Below, one piece after another: positions 33,566 to 43,515 of a DNA stretch of 64,000 nt. A program made the translations under genes and the position numbers. The notes under the pieces are model-generated. The model saw only the letters and a list, made by a program, of their open reading frames with translations. It was not told the DNA's origin and did no database searches. How positions within the stretch are numbered: the first letter of the stretch is position 1; the number at the start of each line of letters is the position of its first letter. Origin of the DNA: Gerris lacustris (taxonomy: Eukaryota > Arthropoda > Insecta > Hemiptera > Gerridae); NCBI GenBank assembly GCA_951217055.1, contig OX578276.1, positions 152,637,012 through 152,701,011 on the forward strand, written 5' to 3'.

Positions 33566-34756
33566 TTTTTAGGGTTTTGTAGATTCTTCTCAAAACCCTT
33601 ATGCCGAGGGTGATGTGTCCGTCTGTCCGTCGCTCTTTGGTTCATAGGGCCCGAACCGTTTAAGCTAAAGAGCTGAAATTTAAAATACTTGTGTAACTTT
33701 TTGACCCAACCACAGGAAAAATATACAGAAGTTCAAAATTAAATATGCGCATGCGCAATTCGCAAAAATGTTGTAAACTCAAAAATTTACATTTTTTTTA
33801 ATTTTTGAGTGGGGTATCAAATGAAAGCTGCTGAAGAGTAGGACGCAAATATATATATGCTTTTGTAAATTTTGCATTCCTTATTGGGTAAAAAAATCAA
33901 AATATACCCAATAAAAATTTCCCCCCCCCCAACCACTATACTTCGGCTGGTCCTAAAATTTCGAAATAATTCATGCTAATGCCTTATTGTGGAGCGATGA
34001 AAATTCCGGGAGTTCATCCCAAATTTTAAAAAATTGCCAATTTTGGGCGCGAAAATTTAAAGTGCGCCAAAAATTTTATTTTTTGTAAAATTTTGAGTTG
34101 GGTATCAAATGAAAGCTGCTGAAGAGTAGGACGCAAATAAATATATGCTTTTGTAAATTTTGCATTCCTTATTAGGTAAAAAAAATCAAAATATACCCAA
34201 AAAAAAGTCCCCCCCCCCAACCACTATACTTCGGCTGGTCCTAAAATTTTGAAATAATTCATGCTAATGCCTTATTGTAGAGCGATGAAAATTCCGGGAG
34301 TTCATCCCAAATTTTAAAAAATTGCCAATTTTGGGCGCGAAAATTTAAAGTGCGCCAAAAATTTTATTTTTTTTAAATTTTGAGTTGGGTATCAAATGAA
34401 AGCTGCTGAAGAGTAGGACGCAAATATATATTTGCTTTTTTAAAATTTTCATTCTTTATTAATTTTATAAGTCAAAATATACCCCAAAAATTTCCCTTCT
34501 CCCCAACCACTATATAATGGGTGGTCCTAAAATTTCGAAATAATTCATGGTTATACCTTATGGCGAAGCGATGGAAATGGTTTGAAAAAATAAATTTTTC
34601 TAGTCGTAATTACCGATGAAAAACATTGTGACCCCCCGGGGGATCGAACCCGGACCCATGAGATCGAAGAATAAAATCATAATTACATAACGGGCATTCT
34701 TAATCTTCTACAAAACCCTAAAAAGTACTTGGACGCAAGTACTTCCCTGTGATTTT
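33566..34756 (+). mobile_element. Rolling-circle-like family H3, copy with expanded interior
   Basis: 5' tip TTTTTTAGGGTTTTGTAGAT, then a GTCCGTCTGTCCGTCG tract at 33617-33632. Near the 3' end the tip returns inverted (CTACAAAACCCTAAAA, 34707-34722), followed by the hairpin AAGTACTTGGACGCAAGTAC and the end CCCTGTGATTTT. This is the DINE-1/Helentron layout. Between them a unit of about 287 bp is repeated three times (GGTATCAAATGAAAGCTGCT at 33812, 34099 and 34387). A B-box-like word lies at 34630-34648 on the minus strand. Confidence 0.75.
33790..34600 (+). repeat. 287-bp tandem repeat, three units
   Basis: Units start near 33800, 34087 and 34375, with near-identical words GAGTAGGACGCAAATA, ACCACTATACTTCGGCTGG and GGCGCGAAAATTTAAAG; the third is the most diverged. 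Confidence 0.9.
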
Positions 34757-34792
34757 TTTAAAATATTGAGTAGAACCAAAGTTATTATTAAC

Positions 34793-35004
<212 letters not shown>

Positions 35005-35008
<4 letters not shown>

Positions 35009-35460
35009 AACATTTATAACCTAGACTCCAAACTCCATTTGAGAACGTTTTCCAAACTACGATTTGGAGATTTTTTTATTTTTAGCAATTATAATGAATA
35101 ATGTAAAATATAGTCCTGATTCTATTTTAAGATGGTTTTGGAAACAAAACTATTCAGGCTTTTCATTTAATTGTTAGACCTTTATTTAAGAATACCATTT
35201 TATTTTAAGAATATAACATTATAAAAATAAATAAACAATACATTAAAACATTTGTAATTAAATACATATGTATAGCTTAAATTACATTTGTAACATGGTT
35301 ACTTCTTACGGTAAGACAAAAGCCTGTGTTGTAAGAAAGAAGGAGGATCCTGGATTACTAATTTAAAATTGTAGGTTCATACGTTAGTATATAGGTGAAG
35401 AATAAAGATATTATTATTGTTATTATTATTATTATTATTATTATTTTTATTAAATAAAAG
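35005..35460. other. No gene seen
   Basis: AT-rich; ends in an (ATT)n microsatellite at about 35412-35448. Confidence 0.45.
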
Positions 35461-35467
35461 TTTATTA

Positions 35468-36326
35468 TTGAAGCGAGCTGTTCACATTTAACGAAATATG
35501 CATCTTGTCTGTCTGTGTGTAAGGTTCAGGTGTTCGACGATAACTTGAGTAAAAGTTGACCGATTTAGTTGAATATTGGTATACATGTTCCTTTTACTAC
35601 TGCTCAGGCTATGTTCGTTGGACAGCGTTTGCCGTCCAAGAGTTCGCGCGCAACGCTCGCATAAACGTGAGCTTCAAATCACATTATAATTATCAATAAC
35701 TACGGAGATTCTCCCGTATTTATTGATAATTATAATTTGATTTAAAGTAAAATTTAATCTTTCCGTAGTATGAATGCTACCAAAAACTTAAAAATGTGAG
35801 CTTCAAATTTAAAATTGGATTTTCAGGACGGGAAAAGATTCTGTCATCACCTATTCGTTAAGACGAACATTTTTTTTTTTTTTCCAAATAAATTTTTTTT
35901 TGTAAAATCAACAGCGGCACCGCTTTGAATTAATAAAGATCGTTAAAACTATTATTAAAGCGGAACTATTTAAAATTGAGAAAACAACGTTTTTACCGAT
36001 ATTTTGCGTTCTAACGTAACGATTTTAATATAATTTCACATACATCGTTTAAAGTACAATTGAAACAGACATATAATATTTCAACTTGATACAAGCAGAA
36101 GTGTTTGCCTATTAAAATGATACATTTTATAATTGTTGAAAAGGAGATGTGTGGTCAGAGGAATAGTAAGAATACAGGGTGGCTCACTTACTACTAGCCG
36201 CTGTACTACTATTATACCTTTTAACTATATCAACTCATCATGATTCATGGTAATCTATTTTTTCAATATTCAATACATATTTATTACTGTACGCTCGTTT
36301 CAATAAAAGAGCCACGCGATGCCTAG
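35468..36326 (+). mobile_element. Rolling-circle-like element H1, plus-strand copy
   Basis: 5' end TTGAAGCGAGC, a GTCTGTCTGTGTG tract at 35507-35519, body shared with 4742-6289, then TACGCTCGTTTCAATAAAAG followed by GCCACGCGATGCCTAG and a T. The final CTAG-T fits the 3' rule of Helitrons, and the inverted tip 15-20 bases inside fits Helentrons. It carries a 116-bp insertion at 35680-35795. Confidence 0.72.
35680..35795 (+). mobile_element. 116-bp insertion with 13-bp target duplication
   Basis: GTGAGCTTCAAAT occurs at 35667-35679 and again at 35796-35808; other H1 copies have it once. The insert contains an inverted repeat (ATAATTATCAATAACTACGG and TATTTATTGATAATTATAAT) and ends A-rich. The duplication length suggests retroposition of a short RNA. 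Confidence 0.7.
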
Positions 36327-36329
36327 TAT

Positions 36330-37680
36330 AAATTAAATAAACAACTTAATATAATTATTTAAACTTGATACGTGATGAGTATAAGTAGTTTAAGAGTACT
36401 TTAGTTATCATATACCGGTTAAGTGATCAATATCAATTATCTAAAACATAAAATAAAAGATAAAATCTTACGATATAATTCAAGTACAGATTAAAAATGA
36501 GTATGATTGAGTTGGGAGAGCTTTAGAGAGCAAGATAAATAGAAAACAGATTTCAAATTAATGACACCCATTCATGCACCATGACTTAATGAGGGAATTT
36601 TCAAAGAAATCTGCTTATTCTTGGCTTATGATAATAAAGGAAAATTGTGGTTTAGAATTTGGATGGGTAAAAAAAAAATTTGGTACACAGGGGTGCGGGG
36701 TACAAAAGTCAAAAAAGTATAAACCCTTCAAGATGCATGTCGTTGGGAAGCTCTTTAAGAGTATCTTTAAGAGTTGTTATGTACACTTTTCATATTTTCA
36801 TATAAGAGGGGGGTAAAATGAAAAAAACACGTTTTTATGCTTTTCTTGACCCTAAATTTGCCCCTAAATGAACTCCAAAAATTCTGGCCAACGAACTCAT
36901 CTTTACTTTTGATGTTATTGACATTTTAAAATTTGTTTGGAGTTTTTACGTGCATCCTAGCATGAGATATCGTCTGGAGTGACACATACATATATAAATA
37001 CATACATAAAAAAGTGTTAAATTTCAGGAATCAATTAAGAATGTTCTAAAACGGATTTCCATGGAGATAATTATCAAAAATTCGCAATATAATAATTTTG
37101 TGCCATTTCAATTGCTTAATTGTCTTCGAAAATTCGCTAAAGCAATAAATGTAAGCTTAAGTTTGTATAAATTAAGGGGTTTATATATTCAAGAGAAGAC
37201 TAGTAGACTCTCTGGAGTAGAAATTAATAATGCATGTCACTGATAAATATTTTCTGTTTTAGAAAATAAAAATCTTCGGAAACGTTTTATAACACAAACA
37301 ATTTTAAGAATAACTAAGAAAGAAGGAAGAAAATAAATGTTTTTAATTGAATTTTTAAAACCCTAAAAAGACCTAAGAAAGCATTTGATGTAGTTTTTAA
37401 TAAAAATAAATAATTTTCTTTTCTTAGAATTGTCATATTGTTGAAGGTTTGGAACCCCCATATGTAGGTAGACTTCTTAATTTAGCATCGGGGTATAAGT
37501 TTACCTATTACATAATTAATTTTAATTAAGTAAAGTAGTCTACACGTGCACAGACGAGAAACCAAAAAAACAGATTTTTTGGTTTTGAATAAAAAGATTA
37601 GTGTGAAAGCTGATACGTGTAAATTCACCAAATCTAAAAATACTTCTTTTTTTGAGCTATCACTATTCGTCCTCTCTGTA
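36330..37680. other. Mostly unassigned; one repeat-D fragment
   Basis: 36660-36835 resembles the Helitron-interior repeat D (GGTACACAGGGGTGCGGGGT and GAGGGGGGTAAAATG). The remainder shows no gene or repeat I recognise. Confidence 0.45.
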
Positions 37681-37687
37681 TACACTT

Positions 37688-37809
37688 TGAAGTATATGAG
37701 ACTAATCAAAACACTATTATATTTCATAAATAAACTGTGGTCACACATCAACTCAAATTATACATATAACAAAACCAAAACAAAACAATGACATGACAGC
37801 GACATGTCA
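37688..37809 (-). repeat. gypsy 3' LTR
   Basis: On the coding strand it begins TGACATGTCGCTGTCATGTC and ends ATATACTTCA. The first 21 bases are a dyad (TGACATG ... CATGTCA). Its first three bases serve as the stop codon of gag-pol. Confidence 0.96.
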
Positions 37810-40800
37810 GATCTCCCCTCCAAGTCTGGTTGGTCTGATCTGATCAACATGTCTTCTGCATTCCTCTCCTGAACTGAGCCGAATTCTGTAAATTACTTCT
37901 CCTTCCGTTCCGCACACAGTCCCAAACATCCACTTACATCCAGTTCGAGAGTATTGCCTGACTTGCACCTTTTCTCCTATTTTAAAAGTTCTAGTTGCTT
38001 TTTTCTCACCTACCATTCTAGATCTTACATCTGGTCTCATAAGATCTAACCTAGTTCTTACGTCCCGTCCAAACATAAGTTTATAAGCTGACTCTCCAGT
38101 AGCTGTTGCCGGGGCGTTTCTTAGTTGAGTTACTAATTCATGAATTTTTTCATCTTTTGGTAACTCTCCCATGGCTTTCAATTGTTTTTTTACAGTCTGT
38201 ACGGCTCTCTCTGCTAATCCATTTGAGTTTGGGTGATATGGAGCGATTGTGCGATGCACTATTCCTCTCTTGTCTAAAAATTCTTTAAAACCTAATGCCG
38301 TAAATTGTGGTCCATTATCAGATACAAGGGTTTGCGGTAGTCCAAAAGTTGAAAATAACTTGCGTAACTGATTTATGCACCATTGCGTGGTTGTCGTCTT
38401 GGTTGGAATGACCTCAATCCATCTCGAATATGCATCCACAATTATAAAATAATACGATCCTGCATCAGGACCCGCAAAATCTATATGGACTCGTTGCCAG
38501 GGATTTGTTGGCTCTGTCCATGGATGATACTCGGCTCTAGTTGGTGAATTTTGCTTTTCACAGCACGGCTTACACGTTCTTACTAGTTCTTCGATGGCCT
38601 GATCTATCCCTTTCCAAAAACAAAACCTTCTCGCTACTTGTTTCATTTTGACCATTCCCATGTGTCCCATGTATAGCTCCATCAAGACCTGTTTCTGAAG
38701 TGTTTTTGGGATAATTACTCTCGTACCTCTTAAAATGCATCCATCCTGCAGAGTCAGTTCTCCGTCTTTGTAGCCATATGGTTTTACACTTTTTCCTTCC
38801 TTTAACGCCTTTATAATTTCCTTGAGTTGGTGTTCGGTCTCAGTCTCCCTTGCAATTATCTTAGCTGTCACTGGTAGTACTTCTATCTGTAATATTTGGA
38901 ACTGTTCTGCTTCATCTTTCCATTCTACTGATTTTGGCTTCTCCACAGGGAACCTAGAGAGATAATCAGCATTAGAATGTGATTTTGTATTCCTGAATTC
39001 TATATCATAATTAAAGCCTGATAAGAATAATGCGTAATGAATCAGTCGAGTCGCTGTTAACGGTGGCAGTCCTGAGTGTGGTCCTAGTATGTTAAGTAAA
39101 GGTTTGTGGTCTGTTATAATTGTAAATTTTCGTCCATAGCAGTATGTAAAAAATTTTTTTAGTCCCCAATGGATTCCGAGTGCCTCCTTATCAATCTGGC
39201 TATATTGTTTTTCGCTCTTAGTTAGTGTTCGAGACGCGAACGCTATAGGCCTTTCAGAACCGTCGGGGTATCGATGGGACAGCACCGCTCCTAATCCGAA
39301 TGGAGATGCGTCTGTGGCTAACACTAAATTTTCACCCGGGTCATAGTGGGCGAGTACCCGTTCTCCTGTGATTTCCTTTTTCACGCGGTTAAAACTTTCT
39401 TCCGTCTCTGTGGTCCATCTAAATGAAGTATCCTTTTTAAGTAATCTATTTAGTGGATTCAGAATCGAGGCTAAATTTGGAATAAATTTGTTATAGTAAT
39501 TTGCCATGCCAAGAAATGTCCTTAGCTCTGTCACAGATTCTGGTCTTTTTGAATTTACAATACCTTTTATTTTATCTGGTGCCGTGTGTATACCGGTTTC
39601 GTCAATGATGTGGCCTAAATATTTGATAGATGTTTCAAAAAATTTGCACTTATCTTTATTTAATTTTAAATTAAAACTTTTAATTTGCTTAAACACCGAG
39701 TTCAGTCTCTCTAATGTTTCTACTTTAGATCTTCCAAAAACAATAATGTCGTCAAAGAAAAATTTCACACCCTCAATGCCCTGTAGTATTCTGTCCATTA
39801 ACCTGTTCCAAAGTTGTGGTGCCGTCTTTACTCCGAACATTAACCTGTTTACCTTGTACAAGCCTTTGTGTGTACTAAGTGTTTGCATAAGTGCGCTCTC
39901 TTCGTCCATAACCATATGGAGATAAGCGCAACTAATATCCAAAGTGCAAAAGAATTTTGACCCGTGCATGGCAGCGTAGATATCGTCTGCTTTTGGTATA
40001 GGGTACGGTTCGTCTTTAATCATTTTGTTTAATGTAACTTTGTAATCTGCACACAATCTTAACTTTCCATTTGGCTTAATCACCGGTACTACTGGGGTGC
40101 CCCACTCGGAAAAATCTATTTTAGAAATTATACCATCTTTTTCTAGCCTATCTAGTTCCTGTTCGATTTTTATTTTCATAGCGTACGGTACTGGTCTTGG
40201 TTTAAAATATACTGGTTTTGAGTTTTCTTTCAGGTAATAATGTCCTCGTACCGTGGGTATTTCCCCAATTGGACCTATGAAAATGGATTCATATTTCTTA
40301 ATAAGCTCTTCTAACCCTGCATAGGTTCCTTTCTTAGATATATTTCTTATTTCTGCCCAGTCTAATTTAATCTCTCTTAACCACTCCCTTCCAAAAATAG
40401 GGTCAACTTTACCATCAATTATGTAGAGTTTTCCTAGGAATGTCTGCCCCTTGAACTGGCATTCCACCAAGGCCATCCCTACAGGCTTAATTCTTTCACC
40501 CGTATATGTTTTTAATACGACCCCTGTTTTATGTAAGTTATTTTTTATATTAAGTCGAGTCCAGTCTTCAAGAGATAACGTGCTTAGTGCTGCACCTGTA
40601 TCCAGTTCCATAGTTGTCGGTCTATTATTTATGGTGATGTCAATTAAAAATCTGTCTGTTATGTTACCTGAGACCGTCTTGATTTCATACGGTTCATCCT
40701 CGTTACTGCTTTCCTCGTTGATTTCATTTACTTTCGCTGGCCCCTCCGTCTTTTTCAAGCAACATGATTTTTCCAGGTGCCCTTTCTTTTTGCAGTGTCT

Positions 40801-41886
40801 ACAAATAGTGTTTTTAAAAGGACACTTATCTGCCCGATGTTCCACAGAACTACACCGATAACACTTCCCTTTTAACTTCTTAAAACATTCATTTATAGTA
40901 AGGGTTTTATTTTTATTTTCTTCCTTTTCGTTATTTATTTTTTTCTTTATTTGTAATGCAAGGCCTTCATTTTTCACACTCATTTTAACCGACTCAATTT
41001 TCGCCGATTCCATCGTGCTAGCTACACCCACTAGATCACTAAAGTCACTCTCGTTTTTCATTTGAAGTAACTTTGCTCTCACCTCAACATCCGATATTCC
41101 TCTAATAAATTGCAATTTTAAGAATAATTCCGAAACTGATCGTTTACACAAACAATTAAAATTACAGTCTGAGCCAAGTTTTCGTAACTCTGCCGCGTAG
41201 CTGATGACTGATTCATTCTGGTTCTGCAAACGAGAAATAAACTTATGTTGTCGTGTCCATATACTCGGTTTAGGGTCTAAGTGATTTCTTAAAATGTTTG
41301 ACAACTCTTCAAATTGTTTTTCCCTAGGATCGTCGGGCGCGCAAAGCTCATACGTAATTTGGTGTAATTTTGGATTAAGGGCATTTAAAAAAGTTAATAC
41401 TTTCATTTTAGGTGTAACCTCACCTTTTATTTCTAAATAGTTTTCGAATCGCGTAATAAAATTTCCAAATGCCTCTTCCTCTTGAAATTGGGTAAACGGT
41501 AAATTTATTCCTGAAGTCTCACCTTTTCTTACTACCTTATTAGTCCTGGCAGACTCATCATGTTCTTTTATCAATTTTATTATTGCTGCCCTTCCTTGGA
41601 AGTACGATTTTTCTATTAAAATAAAATCTTTCTCATCCTTTGACAACAGCCTATCATTCAGTGGGAGGTCCAGTATCTCTTCTTGTAAGTTCGCGATCTT
41701 TTCCCACAATTGTTCAAGAAATGTCTCTCGAGCTTTTACTTCTGAAATTTCTATATCTTTATTTTCTAAAAAATCATTTATGCGGTTAATTTGTTTACTT
41801 ACTCCCGTGCGCAGTTTTATCAGCTTCGTGTATTGTTCGATCTGCTCTTCGTCTGCGTCGCGGTTCTTTCCTCGCCTCGTCGCCAT
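37807..41886 (-). CDS. gypsy Gag-Pol polyprotein, 1359 residues
   Basis: A single frame encodes all enzymes of an LTR retrotransposon. In order: a charged helical leader (1-110); a Retrotrans_gag-like capsid (about 140-300); two CCHC zinc knuckles (C342-C355, C362-C375); aspartic protease with LDTGAALS at 428-435; reverse transcriptase (about 570-770) with Asp650 in the TLDIS block and FDDII at 711-715; RNase H (D859, E901, D926); integrase with a zinc region ending C1105/C1108 and a D1136, D1190, E1226 triad of the D,D(35)E type. The first zinc His common in relatives appears as Tyr1072. No env frame follows. The start ATG is the first codon after the 5' LTR and the stop lies in the 3' LTR. 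No frameshift separates gag from pol, so how the Gag:Pol ratio is set is unknown. Confidence 0.96.
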   Translation of the reverse strand: MATRRGKNRDADEEQIEQYTKLIKLRTGVSKQINRINDFLENKDIEISEVKARETFLEQLWEKIANLQEEILDLPLNDRLLSKDEKDFILIEKSYFQGRAAIIKLIKEHDESARTNKVVRKGETSGINLPFTQFQEEEAFGNFITRFENYLEIKGEVTPKMKVLTFLNALNPKLHQITYELCAPDDPREKQFEELSNILRNHLDPKPSIWTRQHKFISRLQNQNESVISYAAELRKLGSDCNFNCLCKRSVSELFLKLQFIRGISDVEVRAKLLQMKNESDFSDLVGVASTMESAKIESVKMSVKNEGLALQIKKKINNEKEENKNKTLTINECFKKLKGKCYRCSSVEHRADKCPFKNTICRHCKKKGHLEKSCCLKKTEGPAKVNEINEESSNEDEPYEIKTVSGNITDRFLIDITINNRPTTMELDTGAALSTLSLEDWTRLNIKNNLHKTGVVLKTYTGERIKPVGMALVECQFKGQTFLGKLYIIDGKVDPIFGREWLREIKLDWAEIRNISKKGTYAGLEELIKKYESIFIGPIGEIPTVRGHYYLKENSKPVYFKPRPVPYAMKIKIEQELDRLEKDGIISKIDFSEWGTPVVPVIKPNGKLRLCADYKVTLNKMIKDEPYPIPKADDIYAAMHGSKFFCTLDISCAYLHMVMDEESALMQTLSTHKGLYKVNRLMFGVKTAPQLWNRLMDRILQGIEGVKFFFDDIIVFGRSKVETLERLNSVFKQIKSFNLKLNKDKCKFFETSIKYLGHIIDETGIHTAPDKIKGIVNSKRPESVTELRTFLGMANYYNKFIPNLASILNPLNRLLKKDTSFRWTTETEESFNRVKKEITGERVLAHYDPGENLVLATDASPFGLGAVLSHRYPDGSERPIAFASRTLTKSEKQYSQIDKEALGIHWGLKKFFTYCYGRKFTIITDHKPLLNILGPHSGLPPLTATRLIHYALFLSGFNYDIEFRNTKSHSNADYLSRFPVEKPKSVEWKDEAEQFQILQIEVLPVTAKIIARETETEHQLKEIIKALKEGKSVKPYGYKDGELTLQDGCILRGTRVIIPKTLQKQVLMELYMGHMGMVKMKQVARRFCFWKGIDQAIEELVRTCKPCCEKQNSPTRAEYHPWTEPTNPWQRVHIDFAGPDAGSYYFIIVDAYSRWIEVIPTKTTTTQWCINQLRKLFSTFGLPQTLVSDNGPQFTALGFKEFLDKRGIVHRTIAPYHPNSNGLAERAVQTVKKQLKAMGELPKDEKIHELVTQLRNAPATATGESAYKLMFGRDVRTRLDLMRPDVRSRMVGEKKATRTFKIGEKVQVRQYSRTGCKWMFGTVCGTEGEVIYRIRLSSGEECRRHVDQIRPTRLGGEI
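37810..37822 (-). other. gypsy polypurine tract
   Basis: GGAGGGGAGATC on the coding strand directly precedes the 3' LTR and encodes the last residues Gly-Gly-Glu-Ile. Confidence 0.8.
41875..41885 (-). other. gypsy primer-binding site (tRNA-Ser)
   Basis: TGGCGACGAGG lies one base after the 5' LTR and is complementary to the CCTCGTCG-CCA 3' end known for eukaryotic tRNA-Ser(GCU). It overlaps the start codon: the T and G of ATG are the first two bases of the site. Confidence 0.8.
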
Positions 41887-42008
41887 TGAAGTATATGAGA
41901 CTAATCAAAACACTATTATATTTCATAAATAAACTGTGGTCACACATCAACTCAAATTATACATATAACAAAACCAAAACAAAACAATGACATGACAGCG
42001 ACATGTCA
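41887..42008 (-). repeat. gypsy 5' LTR
   Basis: Identical by eye to the 3' LTR over 122 bp. Promoter and leader must both be contained in it, because the coding frame begins at the first internal base. Confidence 0.96.
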
Positions 42009-42013
42009 CACTT

Positions 42014-42565
42014 CATACAAGAATGATTAAGTAAAAATAACAAATAAAAATAGTCTGCCAATTAGTGTGGCACATAGTATACCTCGCGTTCTATTTCGTA
42101 TTCTTTAATGATTTTACAACCTAGAACCATGGATCGAGCGCCCATGATGCTTGAAAGGAAGAGCAAAATCCTTTACAACTCCCACGATCTTGGGCTCATT
42201 TATTTTTGACATTTTCATGTCTTGGCTATGGCACAAAACCTCGAAAAGCGTTACCAAAAACTAGCGTTACACGAGTAGGGAAGATATAGGACCAGGGAGT
42301 TAGGAAGATATAGGAGGTGTTCGAGTCTGTCCACTCTTGGTATAGATAGTGTCTCCCTCTACCGCGTTCGGTAGGGCCTACCCACCCTTACCCTCCCAAT
42401 CGGCTACCTGCCCCACATCTCACTCTCTTCGCTTCTCGCCACCACTCTAGTATTCGAATGCTCGTCCCTGCGGCGCGGCGCCCCATCGGACAAACGCCAT
42501 AACCCTTAGAATTTTATTCCTAGTAAACTTACATACATAAAATTTATTTTTTACATTATTATTTT
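42014..42565. other. Non-coding; H4 end fragment and a GC-richer patch
   Basis: 42052-42085 has the H4 end words CTGCCAATTAGTGTGGCACA. 42270-42490 is GC-richer without recognisable coding. Confidence 0.45.
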
Positions 42566-42569
42566 TATA

Positions 42570-43166
42570 CTAGGCGTGTCCCAGAATTAAGGTCTCCATA
42601 TTTTTTAAAAAATCAAAAAATGGTTTATTAAAAAAAATTGCATGGGTATGTTGTGTATATAAGTGTTATTTTCCAACATAATCGCCATTCACTTGGATGC
42701 ACTTTTCAAGGCGCACCGGAAGTTTTTGTATGCCCTCCTCATAAACACCTGCCGTCAGCTTCTTTTCCAGGTACCCAGTGACTTCTTTTTTCACTTCCAC
42801 GTCTGTACCCATCCTTCTTCCTCCAAAATGTTTTCCTCACATTTTTTGCAGACATACAGATCGTTCCATATGTCTCCTTTAATTTTTTTAGAATGGAAAT
42901 AGGGGTTTCGCCTATCGAATTAAAAAAAAACGAATAATTAAGTGGAGTTCACACTGAGTGTAGACAGGGAGGAAGGTGGCGGTAGCCGGCGTGGAAACAT
43001 CCATCTCTATTGCGCATCACACGCCAACTAAGGGTCCGATCTGGTCAACTAGGGTAGCCAGGGGAAGGGGAAGAGACAAACTATAAGGCAGTGCAGCCAT
43101 CTACGGGGAAAAAAAATTACCTTGGCCGCTAGGTGCTTGGAGACCTTAATTCTGGGACACGCCTCG
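42570..43166 (-). mobile_element. Tc1/mariner element, internally deleted
   Basis: Tips CTAGGCGTGTCCCAGAATTA and the complement of CGAGGCGTGTCCCAGAATTA, flanked by TA (42568-42569, 43167-43168). The inverted repeats are about 26 bp. The minus strand retains the end of the transposase; the catalytic core is missing. Probably a non-autonomous deletion derivative. Confidence 0.88.
42666..42815 (-). pseudogene. Mariner-type transposase, last 50 codons
   Basis: On the minus strand the frame reads GTDVEVKKEVTGYLEKK and EEGIQKLPVRLEKCIQVNGD before a TAA at 42666-42668. This is the conserved C-terminus of mariner transposases (KxxxxYLE...GIxKLPxRxxKCIxxNGDY). Only this tail survives; the catalytic Asp residues lie in the deleted part. 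Confidence 0.8.
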
Positions 43167-43169
43167 TAT

Positions 43170-43515
43170 TTGTTAAACTATAATTTTTTGCATTTATTAT
43201 AAAAATATGTGTGAAGAAGCTATAAGATTACTTCTTAATAAACTGGAAAAGAAGAAAAGATATGTTTGATTTTTCTAATTTACAAACGCAAGAATCTGAC
43301 ACTCGAATTTTTTTGACATATTCATATTTTTACTTAGGCACATAAACTCGAAAATACATCAAAAAGCGTTACATGAAAATGTCTCACTGTCTTGTAGACT
43401 CGTATGCAAGCAATTTTTTCTCTCGTTGTCCCCTACATAGGGGCATCTCGATAACCTACTATAATCAAATTCATTTAATTACTCACCCCCGCTTTTCAAG
43501 TCGGTCAAAATTGTT
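43170..43515. other. No gene seen
   Basis: AT-rich sequence between the mariner relic and the H4 dimer. Confidence 0.4.

Larger units (their letters stand above)
37688..42008 (-). mobile_element. Ty3/gypsy retrotransposon, intact and young
   Basis: Two 122-bp LTRs (37688-37809 and 41887-42008) look identical base for base; the whole is flanked by the exact 5-bp duplication CACTT (37683-37687, 42009-42013). The internal 4077 bp is one open gag-pol frame with no lesion. Ser-tRNA primer site, very short LTRs and K02A2.6-like domain order suggest the Mag lineage (inference). Nothing argues against present activity. Confidence 0.96.

Noticed and set aside
34620..34700. tRNA gene on the minus strand
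   Set aside because: Only the B-box word GGTTCGATCCC is present; no cloverleaf and no A box. It is a fixed part of the H3 3' region.
38106..40861. Plus-strand frames of 60-139 codons inside the gypsy element
   Set aside because: Antisense shadows of the gag-pol frame.
42663..42902. 79-codon plus-strand frame
   Set aside because: Antisense to the mariner transposase tail, which is the meaningful strand.
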